Below, in pieces: positions 35,902 through 43,729 of a stretch of 64,000 bases of DNA (its first letter is position 1; the number at the start of each line of letters is the position of its first letter). Source of the stretch: Streptomyces megasporus (lineage in GTDB: Bacteria > Actinomycetota > Actinomycetes > Streptomycetales > Streptomycetaceae); contig NZ_JODL01000019.1 of assembly GCF_000718985.1 (NCBI RefSeq), positions 1 to 64,000 of the forward strand, given 5' to 3'. Below the pieces are notes generated by a model. It was given only the letters and a program-made list of their open reading frames with translations, ran no database searches and had not been told where the DNA came from. The position numbers and the translations under genes are program-made.

Positions 35902-36187
35902 CCTGAGCCCGTCGCGGCACGTTCACGCCACGATCACCGAGCGCGGCGGGATGCTCCTCGATGTTCGCGGCCGGGGCCGCTGGTACGTGCTCACGCCGCC
36001 CGGCGCGCGCTGGTGGCATTACCTGACCGAAGGTGCCAGCCCGGACGAGGCTGCCGACCGGGTGGCCGCGTACTACGGCGTCCCCGCCGACACAGTGCGG
36101 GACGACATGCGGCGGCTGGGCCGGCAGCTTGCCGACCGGGGGCTGTTGAAGACGAACACCAGCAGAAGGAAGCGGTGGCGTCCATGA
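35888..36187 (+). CDS. Lasso biosynthesis PqqD-family RRE protein (B1)
   Basis: This 99-residue protein has the PqqD/RiPP-recognition-element fold (GGMLLDVRGRGRWYVLTPPGARWWHYLTEGASPDEAADRVAAYYGVPADTVRDDMRRLGRQLADRGLL). It should bind the YxxPxL part of the precursor leader and present it to the B2 peptidase. The ATG follows GGAGGAG and overlaps the end of the cyclase frame by 14 nt; its own stop overlaps the B2 start (ATGA). The tight coupling supports one operon. Apart from the broken cyclase this gene looks intact. Confidence 0.9.
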   Translation: MAHRDLSPSRHVHATITERGGMLLDVRGRGRWYVLTPPGARWWHYLTEGASPDEAADRVAAYYGVPADTVRDDMRRLGRQLADRGLLKTNTSRRKRWRP

Positions 36188-36603
36188 GCATCCCCATGAC
36201 TCTCCCCGAGCCCGCCGCAAGGCCGCCGCTGACATGCCGGGTCACGTCTGTGGTCGCACTGGCCCTCTCGACAGTGCTGGTGCACGCGGCTCCGCTGCGC
36301 TGCACCCTGGCCGCTGCCCGTGGCGCCAAGCGTGTGTCACGGCGCCCGGCGACACGGGTGGAGGCCCGTGAGGCTGTGGAGGCGGTGCGGTGGGCCGGCC
36401 GGTTCTTCCCAAGCCGTGCGGCATGCCTCGAGACATCTCTTGCCGCGCTCCTGGTGTGCGTGGCGCATGGGCGGAGCGTCGACTGGTGCATAGGGTGCCG
36501 CTTCGACCCGTGCGAGGCCCACGCCTGGATCGAAGCCGACCGATGTCCTGCCGGGGAGCCTGACACCCCTGATCGTCCCTTCCACATCACTCTGCGCGTC
36601 TGA
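36184..36603 (+). CDS. Lasso peptide leader peptidase (B2, transglutaminase-like)
   Basis: This 139-residue enzyme removes the leader just before cyclisation. It belongs to the transglutaminase-like cysteine protease family: the catalytic Cys is C81 in RAACLETSLAALL and the His is H113 in EAHAWIEADR, with an acidic residue (D119) following. The N-terminal 60 residues form the helical region that docks to B1. The length is normal for split B2 proteins of actinobacteria. Four-base overlap with the B1 gene indicates translational coupling. No ABC exporter gene follows, unlike many lasso clusters. Confidence 0.88.
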   Translation: MSIPMTLPEPAARPPLTCRVTSVVALALSTVLVHAAPLRCTLAAARGAKRVSRRPATRVEAREAVEAVRWAGRFFPSRAACLETSLAALLVCVAHGRSVDWCIGCRFDPCEAHAWIEADRCPAGEPDTPDRPFHITLRV

Positions 36604-36621
36604 CCTGTGAGGACACCGAGA

Positions 36622-37611
36622 ATGATCAACGACACCCATGATTTCGACGCTGTTCCGGTTGAGCGGTTCCACGGTGCGGACGGGCGGGCCGTACGCCCGT
36701 GCACCCCGGCCGCGGTCACTCGGCGGCATCTGCGGATGCTGGACCTTCGGCCCGGCATGAGGGTCCTGGACATCGGTATCGGCTCCGGGTACTCCGCGGC
36801 GCTGGCCGCCCACCTCGTGGGCCCGGAGGGGCACGTCACCGCCCTTGAAATCGATCCCGGGCTCGCCGGTCGCGCCGCCGAACTCTACGCCGAGCACGGT
36901 CACCGTGTGGAGGTCGTCGTCGGGGACGGGCTCCTCGGCCACCCCGAGGGCGCCCCGTACGACCGCATCCTGGTGGGCACCACCCCGCCCGCCGTCCCCA
37001 CCGCCTGGCTTCGGCAACTCGCCCCCGGTGGTGCCCTGCTGGCCGGAGTCCGCGTTGGCGACCTGCCCGGCGCGTACGCCGTCGCACACATCAGCGTGGG
37101 GAACGGGTACCAGCCCGACCAGGTCGTCATCCACCACGGCGGCTACACCCCCATGCGCGCCCCTGGCGAGGACCGCCGCACCTCCCACGCCGAAGCCGGG
37201 GACCACTCCCTCACCCTCGCCACCACAGGCCAGACCACTTACGCGGCAACGCTCTTGAAGGCGCTGCTCAACGGCCGTCACACCCAACCGAGCCCCGCGC
37301 CCGGCGACCACTACTTCCACTTCAAGAACTGGCTGATCGCCGCAGCCCCAGACGGGCTGTGTGAGGCCACTCTCCCCGAGGGCACCGGCATCGGTCTGGC
37401 TGCCGCCGACGGTGCCGCCATTCTCACCGACACCAGCCTCGTCACCGAACACCAGGCGTCCCCGGCCCTCGGGAAGTTGCTGGAGCTGGTCCACCGCTGG
37501 CAGAGCGCAGGGGCTCCGCGTACCCATGAGATCGCCGCTCGCCTCGTCCGTGACGGGGACACCTGGCACGCCCGCCTCGACGTGGAAGACTCCAGGCTCC
37601 TGACGGCCTGA
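36622..37611 (+). CDS. PIMT-like methyltransferase
   Basis: This 329-residue SAM-dependent enzyme resembles protein-L-isoaspartate O-methyltransferase. The SAM site is MRVLDIGIGSGYSAALAAHL (about residues 45-64), followed by VTALEIDPGLA, VVVGDGLLGHPEGAPYDRILVGTTPPAVP and LAPGGALLAGVRVG. A C-terminal extension of about 150 residues is not part of standard PIMT. The ATG at 36622 has GAGGA upstream; a GTG at 36607 is possible. It lies 18 bp after the B2 gene in the same direction. PIMT homologues in lasso clusters (lihuanodin, cellulonodin-2) methylate a ring Asp, which then forms an aspartimide; the same is inferred here. Confidence 0.75.
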   Translation: MINDTHDFDAVPVERFHGADGRAVRPCTPAAVTRRHLRMLDLRPGMRVLDIGIGSGYSAALAAHLVGPEGHVTALEIDPGLAGRAAELYAEHGHRVEVVVGDGLLGHPEGAPYDRILVGTTPPAVPTAWLRQLAPGGALLAGVRVGDLPGAYAVAHISVGNGYQPDQVVIHHGGYTPMRAPGEDRRTSHAEAGDHSLTLATTGQTTYAATLLKALLNGRHTQPSPAPGDHYFHFKNWLIAAAPDGLCEATLPEGTGIGLAAADGAAILTDTSLVTEHQASPALGKLLELVHRWQSAGAPRTHEIAARLVRDGDTWHARLDVEDSRLLTA

Positions 37612-37615
37612 GCCT

Positions 37616-37649
37616 CCCGAGGGAGGAGGGCATGGCCCCCTCCCTCGGG
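37616..37649 (+). terminator. Hairpin between the two methyltransferase genes
   Basis: CCCGAGGGAGG pairs with CCTCCCTCGGG over 11 bp (with further inner pairs) right after the first methyltransferase stop. Confidence 0.55.
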
Positions 37650-37738
37650 GAAGCCTCGGTCGCCGCACGCTGGGGCGCCTGTCTCCTGTTGGACGGCTGA
37701 ACCACCCGCCCATCACACTGCGAACAAGGAACCCTTCG

Positions 37739-38962
37739 ATGACCACCACCGCCCCCGACGAACTCGCCGACCGTCTCCGGGACCGGATGCTCGATCTGAT
37801 CCGGGACGCCGGCCGCACCCCCTCGCCCCGCGTCACCGACGCCCTGCGCACCATCCCCCGGCACCGGTACGTGCCCGACGCGCCGCTGGAGAACGCCTAC
37901 GCCGACGAGGCGGTGATCACCAAGCGGGCCGCCGGCGGGGAATCCCTGAGCTGCGCGTCCATGCCCAGCCTCGTCGCCGCGATGCTCGACTGGCTCGACG
38001 TCCAACCCGGCCACCGCATCCTGGAGATCGGCGCCGGCACCGGCTACAACGCCGCCCTGCTCGCCCATCTGGCCGGCCCCGGCGGGCAGGTCGTCACCAT
38101 CGACATCGACCCGGAGGTGACCGCCCAAGCCCGCCGGGCGCTGGACGCCACCGGCCACGAGCGTGTGCGGGTCATCACCCGGGACGGCTCCCTCGGCGCC
38201 CCCGAGCACGGCCCCTACGACCGGATCGTCTTCACCGTCGGCGCGTGGGACATCCCCCGCGCCATCCAGGACCAGCTCGCCCCCGGCGGGCGCCTGGTGG
38301 TGCCCCTGCGGTGGCGCGGCACCACCCGTTGCCTCGCCCTGGTGAAGGAGGAGGACGGCCGCCTGCGGGCGGACTCGGCGGAGCTGTGCGGCTTCGTGCC
38401 CATGCTCGGCCCCGACCAGGACGGAGAACGCTCCGCCCCCATCGACGCCGACGGACGGGCCACCCTCTACTGGGACACCGACCAGGCCATCGACCCGCAG
38501 TCCCTGGCCGGGGTGCTGGAGCGGCCCAGGACGACCACCTGGAGCGGCGTGGTCGTTGGCCCGATGGAGCCGTTCGACGGGGTCTGGCTCCGCCTGGCCG
38601 GCACCGAGCCGGGCACCTGTCGGATCGCGGCCGATCCCGCGGCCGTCGGCGGCGGCCTGTGCACCCCTGCCATTCCCGCCCGCAGCCCCGCCCTGGTCGA
38701 AGGCGACTCCCTCGCCTACTTCGCGCTCACCCCCCTCGACCGTGACGGTGATGACCGGCGCTGGGAGTTGGGAGCGATCGGCCACGGCCCGGCCGGACCG
38801 GACCTCGTCGACCGCCTGTGCGAGCAGATTCACGCCTGGAACGCGGACCGGGACGCCACCCCCGCCGTCGCCGTCCACCCGGCAGACACCCCCGACGAGG
38901 AGATCGCCACGGGGGCATTCGTCATCACCAAGCGCAGCACCCGACTGGCACTGACCTGGTAG
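37739..38962 (+). CDS. FxLD-system-like methyltransferase (PIMT fold)
   Basis: This 407-residue protein has a complete PIMT core: the substrate-side VTDALRTIPRHRYVPDAPLENAYADEAVITKRA and GESLSCASMPSLVAAMLDWL, and the SAM site HRILEIGAGTGYNAALLAHL. VTIDIDPEV, PYDRIVFTVGAWDIP and APGGRLVVPLRWRG follow. A C-terminal domain of about 190 residues matches the layout of actinobacterial 'methyltransferase, FxLD system' proteins, usually found with FxLD lanthipeptides. No FxLD peptide is visible here, so the nearest peptide substrate is the lasso precursor. The ATG has AAGGAA upstream. A strong hairpin follows. Confidence 0.8.
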   Translation: MTTTAPDELADRLRDRMLDLIRDAGRTPSPRVTDALRTIPRHRYVPDAPLENAYADEAVITKRAAGGESLSCASMPSLVAAMLDWLDVQPGHRILEIGAGTGYNAALLAHLAGPGGQVVTIDIDPEVTAQARRALDATGHERVRVITRDGSLGAPEHGPYDRIVFTVGAWDIPRAIQDQLAPGGRLVVPLRWRGTTRCLALVKEEDGRLRADSAELCGFVPMLGPDQDGERSAPIDADGRATLYWDTDQAIDPQSLAGVLERPRTTTWSGVVVGPMEPFDGVWLRLAGTEPGTCRIAADPAAVGGGLCTPAIPARSPALVEGDSLAYFALTPLDRDGDDRRWELGAIGHGPAGPDLVDRLCEQIHAWNADRDATPAVAVHPADTPDEEIATGAFVITKRSTRLALTW

Positions 38963-38990
38963 CGGTGCCGCCGTAGCGGCCCCCACGCCA

Positions 38991-39024
38991 GTGGCCCGGC
39001 CTCCCCGCCACGAGGCCGGGCCAC
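38991..39024 (+). terminator. Terminator at the end of the element's gene set
   Basis: A perfect 13-bp stem (38991-39003 with 39012-39024) with an 8-nt loop is followed by AGCTTT. Confidence 0.75.
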
Positions 39025-39353
39025 AGCTTTCCAGTGCCCCGGCCCTCTCGGAGTAGCCGCGATAGATGGCGGCCGCCTGTTGCGTGGTGCAGCCCGTAGG
39101 AGTGACGCCGGTCACTCTGGTGGAGTTGGGGCAGGGGGCCTGACGGGTCTTGGCCCGGCTTTGAAGTATCAGCGGATCGTGAAATCCTGTGGAAGTAGAC
39201 GGATCGTCAGTTCTCTCGTTGAGAGCGCTATCGCGGGCGGGGGCGTGGCTTTCGGTCAAGGTCCGTCGCGGTGTGAGGCGTGCCGTGCCCGGCGGGGTGC
39301 GGCAGGGCGGTCTTCGGTCCATGCTCCGCAAGCTCGGACAGAAGACCGCAGGT

Positions 39354-39378
39354 GGGCCCGGCAGTTTCTGCCGGGCCC
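39354..39378. terminator. Hairpin inside the right end
   Basis: GGGCCCGGCAG and CTGCCGGGCCC pair over 11 bp around TTT, with no adjacent gene on this strand. Confidence 0.5.
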
Positions 39379-39385
39379 TCCGCGT

Positions 39386-39406
39386 GTGTTCCCCAAGTGT
39401 GTTCCC
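39386..39406. repeat. Paired GTGTTCCC motifs beside attR
   Basis: GTGTTCCC occurs at 39386-39393 and 39399-39406, in inverse orientation to the pair near attL. Candidate integrase arm sites. Confidence 0.4.
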
Positions 39407-39518
39407 GCGGGAGCACGATGGCGGGCCAGGGCGGGTCGGAACGGGTCAGGACGGGCCAGGGCGGGCGCGTTGCGGCAGGTCAGCGCATCGCCGCAGGTCA
39501 CAGGGCTGGACGGAGGGG

Positions 39519-39546
39519 GTTCGAATCCGGCTCCGGGCACACCGGG
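39519..39546. repeat. attR: 28-bp direct repeat of the bldA 3' end
   Basis: Identical over 28 bp to 28201-28228 and not part of a tRNA here, because the upstream sequence does not fold into a D or anticodon arm. Confidence 0.85.
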
Positions 39547-39688
39547 CTCCCCGGCTTCTCGCGCGTCGCGCCGGGTATCAGGAACATCGCGACTCCTTCC
39601 AACGTTCGTCCCAGTGCACTACCGTGCGGTCTTTGCTAAAGCATTACTCTTGAGGAAGGGCCGCGCGGTGCGGCCATGGAGGAGTGAG

Positions 39689-40552
39689 ATGAGGAGCAGC
39701 AACCCGGTCTTCTCGCGACGGGGATTCAGCCGAGACAACGGCTACGCCGGTTTCAACGCCACGCAGCAGCCGCAGGCCGGGAACCCGTACGCCGCGAACC
39801 CGTATGCGACCAACCCCTACGCGACCAACCCCTACGCCCAGCCTCAGACCGCCGGCATGCCCCAGGGCGTCCCGCCGATGGCCCCGCCGGCCGCCGGCCG
39901 GATGACGATGGACGACGTCGTGACCCGTACGGGCATGACGCTGGGCCTGGTCGTCGTGATGGCGGCGGTCGCCTGGGTCACGGACATGACGCTCGGCCTG
40001 GCCATCGGCGCCATGCTGGTCGCGTTCGTCCTCGGCCTCGTCCAGTCCTTCAAGCGCAAGCCGTCCCCCGCGCTGATCCTGGGGTACGCGGCCTTCGAGG
40101 GTCTGTTCCTCGGAGCCCTGAGCAACTACGTCGACACCTTCGTCAACGGTGCGGCGATGCAGGCGGTGCTGGGCACCATGGCGGTCTTCGCCGGTGTCCT
40201 GATCATGTACAAGGCCCGCATCATCCGCGTCACGCGGCGCTTCTACCGCTACGTGATGGCGGCCGCCATCGGCTTCCTCCTGCTGACCTCGGTGAACCTG
40301 CTGTTCGCGGTCTTCGGCGGGGGTGACGGCCTGGGCTTCCGCAGCGGCGGCCTGGGCATCCTGTTCGGCGTCGTCGGCGTCCTGCTCGGCGCCGCCTTCC
40401 TCGCCATGGACTTCAAGCAGGTCGAGGACGGCATCGCCTACGGCGCTCCCCGCGAGGAGTCCTGGCTGGCCGCCTTCGGTCTGACCATGACCCTGGTCTG
40501 GATCTACCTGGAGCTCCTGCGGCTGGTGTCCATCCTGCAGAGCAGCGACTGA
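39689..40552 (+). CDS. Bax inhibitor-1/YccA family membrane protein
   Basis: This 287-residue protein has an N-terminal hydrophilic stretch with repeated NPYATNPYA units (about 30-53) and then seven predicted helices of the Bax inhibitor-1/YccA family. They begin MTMDDVVTRTGMTLGLVVVMAAVAWV and end with the conserved FLAMDFKQVEDGI and ESWLAAFGLTMTLVWIYLELLRLVSIL, whose Asp residues are important in the family's pH-sensitive calcium leak. The role in Streptomyces is unknown. The ATG at 39689 has a GGAGGAG ribosome-binding site; the open frame upstream crosses attR and is not coding. Confidence 0.9.
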   Translation: MRSSNPVFSRRGFSRDNGYAGFNATQQPQAGNPYAANPYATNPYATNPYAQPQTAGMPQGVPPMAPPAAGRMTMDDVVTRTGMTLGLVVVMAAVAWVTDMTLGLAIGAMLVAFVLGLVQSFKRKPSPALILGYAAFEGLFLGALSNYVDTFVNGAAMQAVLGTMAVFAGVLIMYKARIIRVTRRFYRYVMAAAIGFLLLTSVNLLFAVFGGGDGLGFRSGGLGILFGVVGVLLGAAFLAMDFKQVEDGIAYGAPREESWLAAFGLTMTLVWIYLELLRLVSILQSSD

Positions 40553-40590
40553 CCGGGTGGGCCGGGGGACCGGCCCACCCCGAGCGGTCA

Positions 40591-40624
40591 GGGCCCGCGA
40601 GGCGCATGCCTCGCGGGCCCTTTC
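40591..40624 (+). terminator. Terminator after the Bax-inhibitor-like gene
   Basis: GGGCCCGCGAGGC, loop GCAT and GCCTCGCGGGCCC form a 13-bp perfect stem followed by TTTC. Confidence 0.75.
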
Positions 40625-40755
40625 GCGTCCGCACCGCCCCTCTCGCGAAGGGCGGTGGACTTCTTCGTCGTGCCCCCGCCGCACGCTTGTCGCACTCCCG
40701 CCGTACGCCCGCGCCGGCGTGCCCGCTCCGTTGGCGGCGGCCCGAGCGGGGCGCA

Positions 40756-40761
40756 TAGGGT
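40756..40761 (+). promoter_or_regulatory. -10 box for a leaderless small gene
   Basis: TAGGGT lies 6 nt before the GTG at 40768. Confidence 0.45.
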
Positions 40762-40767
40762 TGCGCC

Positions 40768-41124
40768 GTGCTCGACGTGACCCCTCTGCTCGCCGCCGTG
40801 GACCGCTTCGCCGACCGCCTGCGCGCCATGCCGCAGAGCGCCCTGACGAGGGGGGCCGCGGCCGAGGGACTGACCCTGGCCAGGGAGCTGGCCCGGCGCG
40901 CCCAGCGCGTGGAGTTCCCCGACCGCCCCCCGCGCGTGTTGCCCGACGCGGGGGTCTTCGCCGTCGGCGATCAACTGGCCGTGGCCGGGCACGACCTGGC
41001 GGAGGCGCTGCGGACGGCCGACGCCGGCACGGCCGGGACCGGGTTCGACGCCTCGGCCGCGTCGGCCGAGGCCGTGGCCCTGGTGGAGGCCGCGGAGGAG
41101 CGGGCGCTCAGAGCGAGGCGATGA
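40768..41124 (+). CDS. Hypothetical protein (118 aa)
   Basis: A small, largely helical, Ala-rich soluble protein opening MLDVTPLLAAVDRFADRLRA and containing GVFAVGDQLAVAGHDLAEAL. It looks like a conserved Streptomyces protein, but I recognise no domain. A -10 box 6 nt before the GTG suggests a leaderless message. Its 3' end overlaps the convergent gene by 17 nt. Confidence 0.65.
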   Translation: MLDVTPLLAAVDRFADRLRAMPQSALTRGAAAEGLTLARELARRAQRVEFPDRPPRVLPDAGVFAVGDQLAVAGHDLAEALRTADAGTAGTGFDASAASAEAVALVEAAEERALRARR

Positions 41125-42097
41125 CCCGGTCCGCCAGGACGTAGACGTTCTCCTCGCCGCAGGCGAAGGTCAGGGTGTACGCGCCGAAGACCCCCGAGCC
41201 CCCCAGCAGCACCGGCTCGGTTCCCTCGCGCAGCGCGGCGGCGAGCCGTTCGACGGGCTCGCGGTGGCTCGGCGTCATGCAGACGGTGGTGCCGTCGGCG
41301 AAGACGTAGACGTCCAGCGTGCCCAGCGGGCCGGACCGCACGTCGGTCAGCGGCGTGCCGGCGTCGGCCAGCTCGACCAGGCGCCGGTGGGTGGAGTCGA
41401 CGGAGGCCGGCCCGTCGGGGCCGTCGGGGCGGCCGGGACCGTGGTCGACGGGCTCGCCGTCGAGGCCGTAGGCGGGGTTGGAGGGGTGACGGCGGCGGGC
41501 GGCGGCCGGTCCGGTGGGGTCTCCCGTTGGGTCGAGGTCCTCGTCGGCCCCGTCGGTCCCCGTCCTCCCGCTCTCCGGTTCCTCGGTCCCCGCCTCGCCC
41601 GTCCGGGGCCCGTGCGCGGGGCCGGCGGGCCGTGGGACGCTCGGGCCGGGCTCCACACCCTCCAGGTCGAGCCGGCGGGGGACGAAGACCTCGCCCTCGT
41701 ACGTGCCGCCCAGGGCGCGCTCCAGCAGCGCGTCGAGCAGGGAGGCGTCGAGGCCGGTCCCCTCGTACTCGACGCCGCGCCCCTCCAGCAGCGCACCCTC
41801 GGCGAGGGCGTCCCGCGCCTCCTGGGCGGCCCAGAACGCGCGGGCCTCGGCCAGTTCGCGCTCGCGTTCCTCGGCGAGCGCCTCGAAGACGGCGGACCGG
41901 ATGGCCTCGATGTCGGGGGACGTGCGCGCCGGGGGCACCGTGGAGTGCGTCGGGGCGCCGTGTGCCTCTGCCGAGGCGAGCTGCGCGCGCAGCCCGGAGA
42001 GCTCGCGGCGCAGACCGCGGACGGCGCACAGGGCCGCGCAGCCCACCGCCGCGGCGACGCCGGCGGCCAGCAGCAGAAGGATGGATATGGCGCTCAC
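41108..42097 (-). CDS. Hypothetical membrane-anchored protein
   Basis: This 329-residue protein has one N-terminal helix (ISILLLLAAGVAAAVGCAAL, about 4-23) and a charged coiled-coil region (about 27-100, including SAVFEALAEERERELAEARAFWAAQE). A low-complexity Glu/Gly/Pro linker (about 150-225) precedes a compact C-terminal domain with VDSTHRRLVELADAGTPLTDV and LTFACGEENVYVLADRVIA. I do not recognise a named family. The GTG at 42097 has GGGAG upstream. Confidence 0.7.
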   Translation of the reverse strand: MSAISILLLLAAGVAAAVGCAALCAVRGLRRELSGLRAQLASAEAHGAPTHSTVPPARTSPDIEAIRSAVFEALAEERERELAEARAFWAAQEARDALAEGALLEGRGVEYEGTGLDASLLDALLERALGGTYEGEVFVPRRLDLEGVEPGPSVPRPAGPAHGPRTGEAGTEEPESGRTGTDGADEDLDPTGDPTGPAAARRRHPSNPAYGLDGEPVDHGPGRPDGPDGPASVDSTHRRLVELADAGTPLTDVRSGPLGTLDVYVFADGTTVCMTPSHREPVERLAAALREGTEPVLLGGSGVFGAYTLTFACGEENVYVLADRVIASL

Positions 42098-42245
42098 TGA
42101 CGTACTCCCGGTTGAGAATCCGACCCCTTGAATTCCTACCGCAGCCCGCCGGGAATCTCCTGTCGGCGGGCTGCGGCACGGCACCCAGGGACCGCTTTCG
42201 AGGCCCGTGACGGGGTGCCGGCACCCCTGTGAGCAGGGAAAACGC

Positions 42246-42282
42246 AGCGCCCCCAGGACATAGGTCACATCCTGGGGGCGCT
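42246..42282. terminator. Hairpin after the thiolase gene
   Basis: AGCGCCCCCAGGA and TCCTGGGGGCGCT pair over 13 bp around an 11-nt loop. Confidence 0.7.
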
Positions 42283-42347
42283 TCGGTATCACGGGGGTCT
42301 CACCGGCGCACCGGCGGTGGGCCGCGTCACACCGCCGGCGGGTCGGT

Positions 42348-43568
42348 TCAGCTCAGCCGCTCGATGACCATGGCCATGCCCTGGCCGCCGCCGACGCACA
42401 TCGTCTCCAGGCCGAACTGCTTGTCGTGCCACTGGAGGGAGTTGATCAGCGTGGTGGTGAGCCGGGCGCCGGTCATGCCGAACGGGTGGCCGACGGCGAT
42501 GGCGCCGCCGTTGACGTTGAGCTTGTCCAGGTCGATGCCCAGGTCCCGGTAGGAGGGGATGACCTGGGCGGCGAACGCCTCGTTGATCTCGACCAGGTCG
42601 ATGTCGTCGATGGTCATCCCGGCCAGCTTCAGCGCCCGCTTCGACGCCTCGACCGGGCCGAGGCCCATGATCTCGGGAGACAGGCCGGAGACGCCGGTGG
42701 AGACGATCCGGGCCAGCGGGGTGATCCCCAGCTCGCGCGCCTTGGTGTCGGACATGATCACCAGGGCGGCGGCGCCGTCGTTGAGGGGGCAGCAGTTGCC
42801 CGCGGTGACCAGGCCGTCGGGGCGGAAGACCGGCTTGAGGCCCTGCACGCCCTCCATGGTCACGCCCGGCCGGGGGCCGTCGTCGGAGGAGACCACCGTG
42901 CCGTCGGGCAGGGTGACCGGAGTGATCTCGCGCTGCCAGAAGCCGTCGGCGATGGCCTTCTCGGCGAGGTTCTGCGACCGCACGCCGAACTCGTCCATCT
43001 CCTGGCGGGTGACGCCCTTGAGGCGGGCCAGGTTCTCGGCGGTCTGCCCCATGGCGATGTAGACGTCGGGTAGCTCGCCGTCCTCGCGCGGGTCGTGCCA
43101 GCCCTCGCCGCCGGCCTCGGCGCGGGCGGCGGTGCGGGCCTCGGCCTCGGCGAAGAGCGGGTTGTGGGTGTCGGGCAGACCGTCGGAGGTGCCCTTGACC
43201 GACCGGGAGACCATCTCCACACCGGCCGAGACGAACACGTCGCCCTCGCCCGCCTTGATGGCGTGCAGCGCCATGCGCGTGGTCTGCAGCGAGGACGAGC
43301 AGTAGCGGGTGATGGTGCAGCCCGGCAGGTGGTCCATCCCCATCTGCACGGCGACGACCCGGCCGAGGTTGTGGCCCTGCTCACCGCCGGGCAGACCGCA
43401 GCCGAGCATCAGGTCGTCGATCTCGGTGGGGTCCAGTTGCGGGACCTTGGCGAGCGCGGCCTTGACGATCTCGGCGGTCAGATCGTCCGGCCGCAGGTCT
43501 TTGAGCGAGCCCTTGAAGGCGCGTCCGATCGGCGAGCGGGCGGCAGAGACGATCACTGCTTCGGGCAT
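42348..43568 (-). CDS. Thiolase family acetyl-CoA C-acyltransferase
   Basis: This 406-residue degradative-type thiolase cleaves 3-ketoacyl-CoA or condenses acetyl-CoA in fatty-acid oxidation. The nucleophilic Cys is C90 ([14 protein letters not shown]), the His is in [19 protein letters not shown], and the second Cys is in [19 protein letters not shown] sequence near the C-terminus ([10 protein letters not shown]). NEAFAAQ is also present. The ATG at 43568 has GGAG upstream and the standard [17 protein letters not shown] start. A dyad at 43671-43686 about 100 bp upstream may be an operator. No partner hydroxyacyl-CoA dehydrogenase is adjacent. Confidence 0.92.
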   Translation of the reverse strand: MPEAVIVSAARSPIGRAFKGSLKDLRPDDLTAEIVKAALAKVPQLDPTEIDDLMLGCGLPGGEQGHNLGRVVAVQMGMDHLPGCTITRYCSSSLQTTRMALHAIKAGEGDVFVSAGVEMVSRSVKGTSDGLPDTHNPLFAEAEARTAARAEAGGEGWHDPREDGELPDVYIAMGQTAENLARLKGVTRQEMDEFGVRSQNLAEKAIADGFWQREITPVTLPDGTVVSSDDGPRPGVTMEGVQGLKPVFRPDGLVTAGNCCPLNDGAAALVIMSDTKARELGITPLARIVSTGVSGLSPEIMGLGPVEASKRALKLAGMTIDDIDLVEINEAFAAQVIPSYRDLGIDLDKLNVNGGAIAVGHPFGMTGARLTTTLINSLQWHDKQFGLETMCVGGGQGMAMVIERLS

Positions 43569-43670
43569 CACGGCTCCAGGGAACGAGGACGGAGAGGTGT
43601 GGATGGTTGGGAACCTACCCATACGTAAGACGGCGGTCACGACTCGCCGCGTGTGATCCGGGCCTCTTTT

Positions 43671-43686
43671 CTAAGCGCTTGCTCAG
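43671..43686. promoter_or_regulatory. Candidate operator upstream of the thiolase gene
   Basis: CTAAGCGCTTGCTCAG contains the perfect 8-bp palindrome AAGCGCTT and resembles AGCAAGCGCTTGCT-like sites of TetR-type lipid-degradation repressors. Confidence 0.3.
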
Positions 43687-43729
43687 TCTGCGGGGAGGGC
43701 GCCCCCGCGACGGGGGCGGTCGGGGACGG

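Larger units (their letters stand above)
28201..39546. mobile_element. Integrated element at bldA, carrying a lasso-peptide cluster
   Basis: The 28 bp at 28201-28228 (tRNA T-arm, acceptor 3' strand and six following bases) recur perfectly at 39519-39546. That is the signature of site-specific integration into a tRNA 3' end; the enclosed segment is 11.3 kb. It contains genes atypical of the core: an XRE regulator, frameshifted DUF6415, roadblock protein and lasso operon. No intact tyrosine recombinase, replication or transfer gene is present. It is therefore either a decayed integrative element, or a passenger island mobilised in trans. Core genes resume at 39689. Confidence 0.8.
38963..39688. 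other. Right-end region of the element and junction
   Basis: This 726-bp stretch contains no credible gene. It holds the terminator at 38991-39024, a second hairpin (39354-39378), the paired GTGTTCCC motifs (39386-39406), attR (39519-39546) and the upstream region of the Bax-inhibitor-like gene. Confidence 0.55.

Noticed and set aside
36604..39060. A lanthipeptide FxLD precursor to match the FxLD-type methyltransferase
   Set aside because: No short peptide with an F-x-L-D leader is visible in any frame near the gene.
28141..39546. TTA codons in the island or nearby genes, which would make them bldA targets
   Set aside because: The TTA triplets I checked by eye in coding regions were out of frame; a full codon count would be needed to be certain.
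39080..39688. Long upstream extension of the Bax-inhibitor frame
   Set aside because: It crosses attR and several hairpins, lacks protein character, and a strong ribosome-binding site precedes the ATG at 39689.
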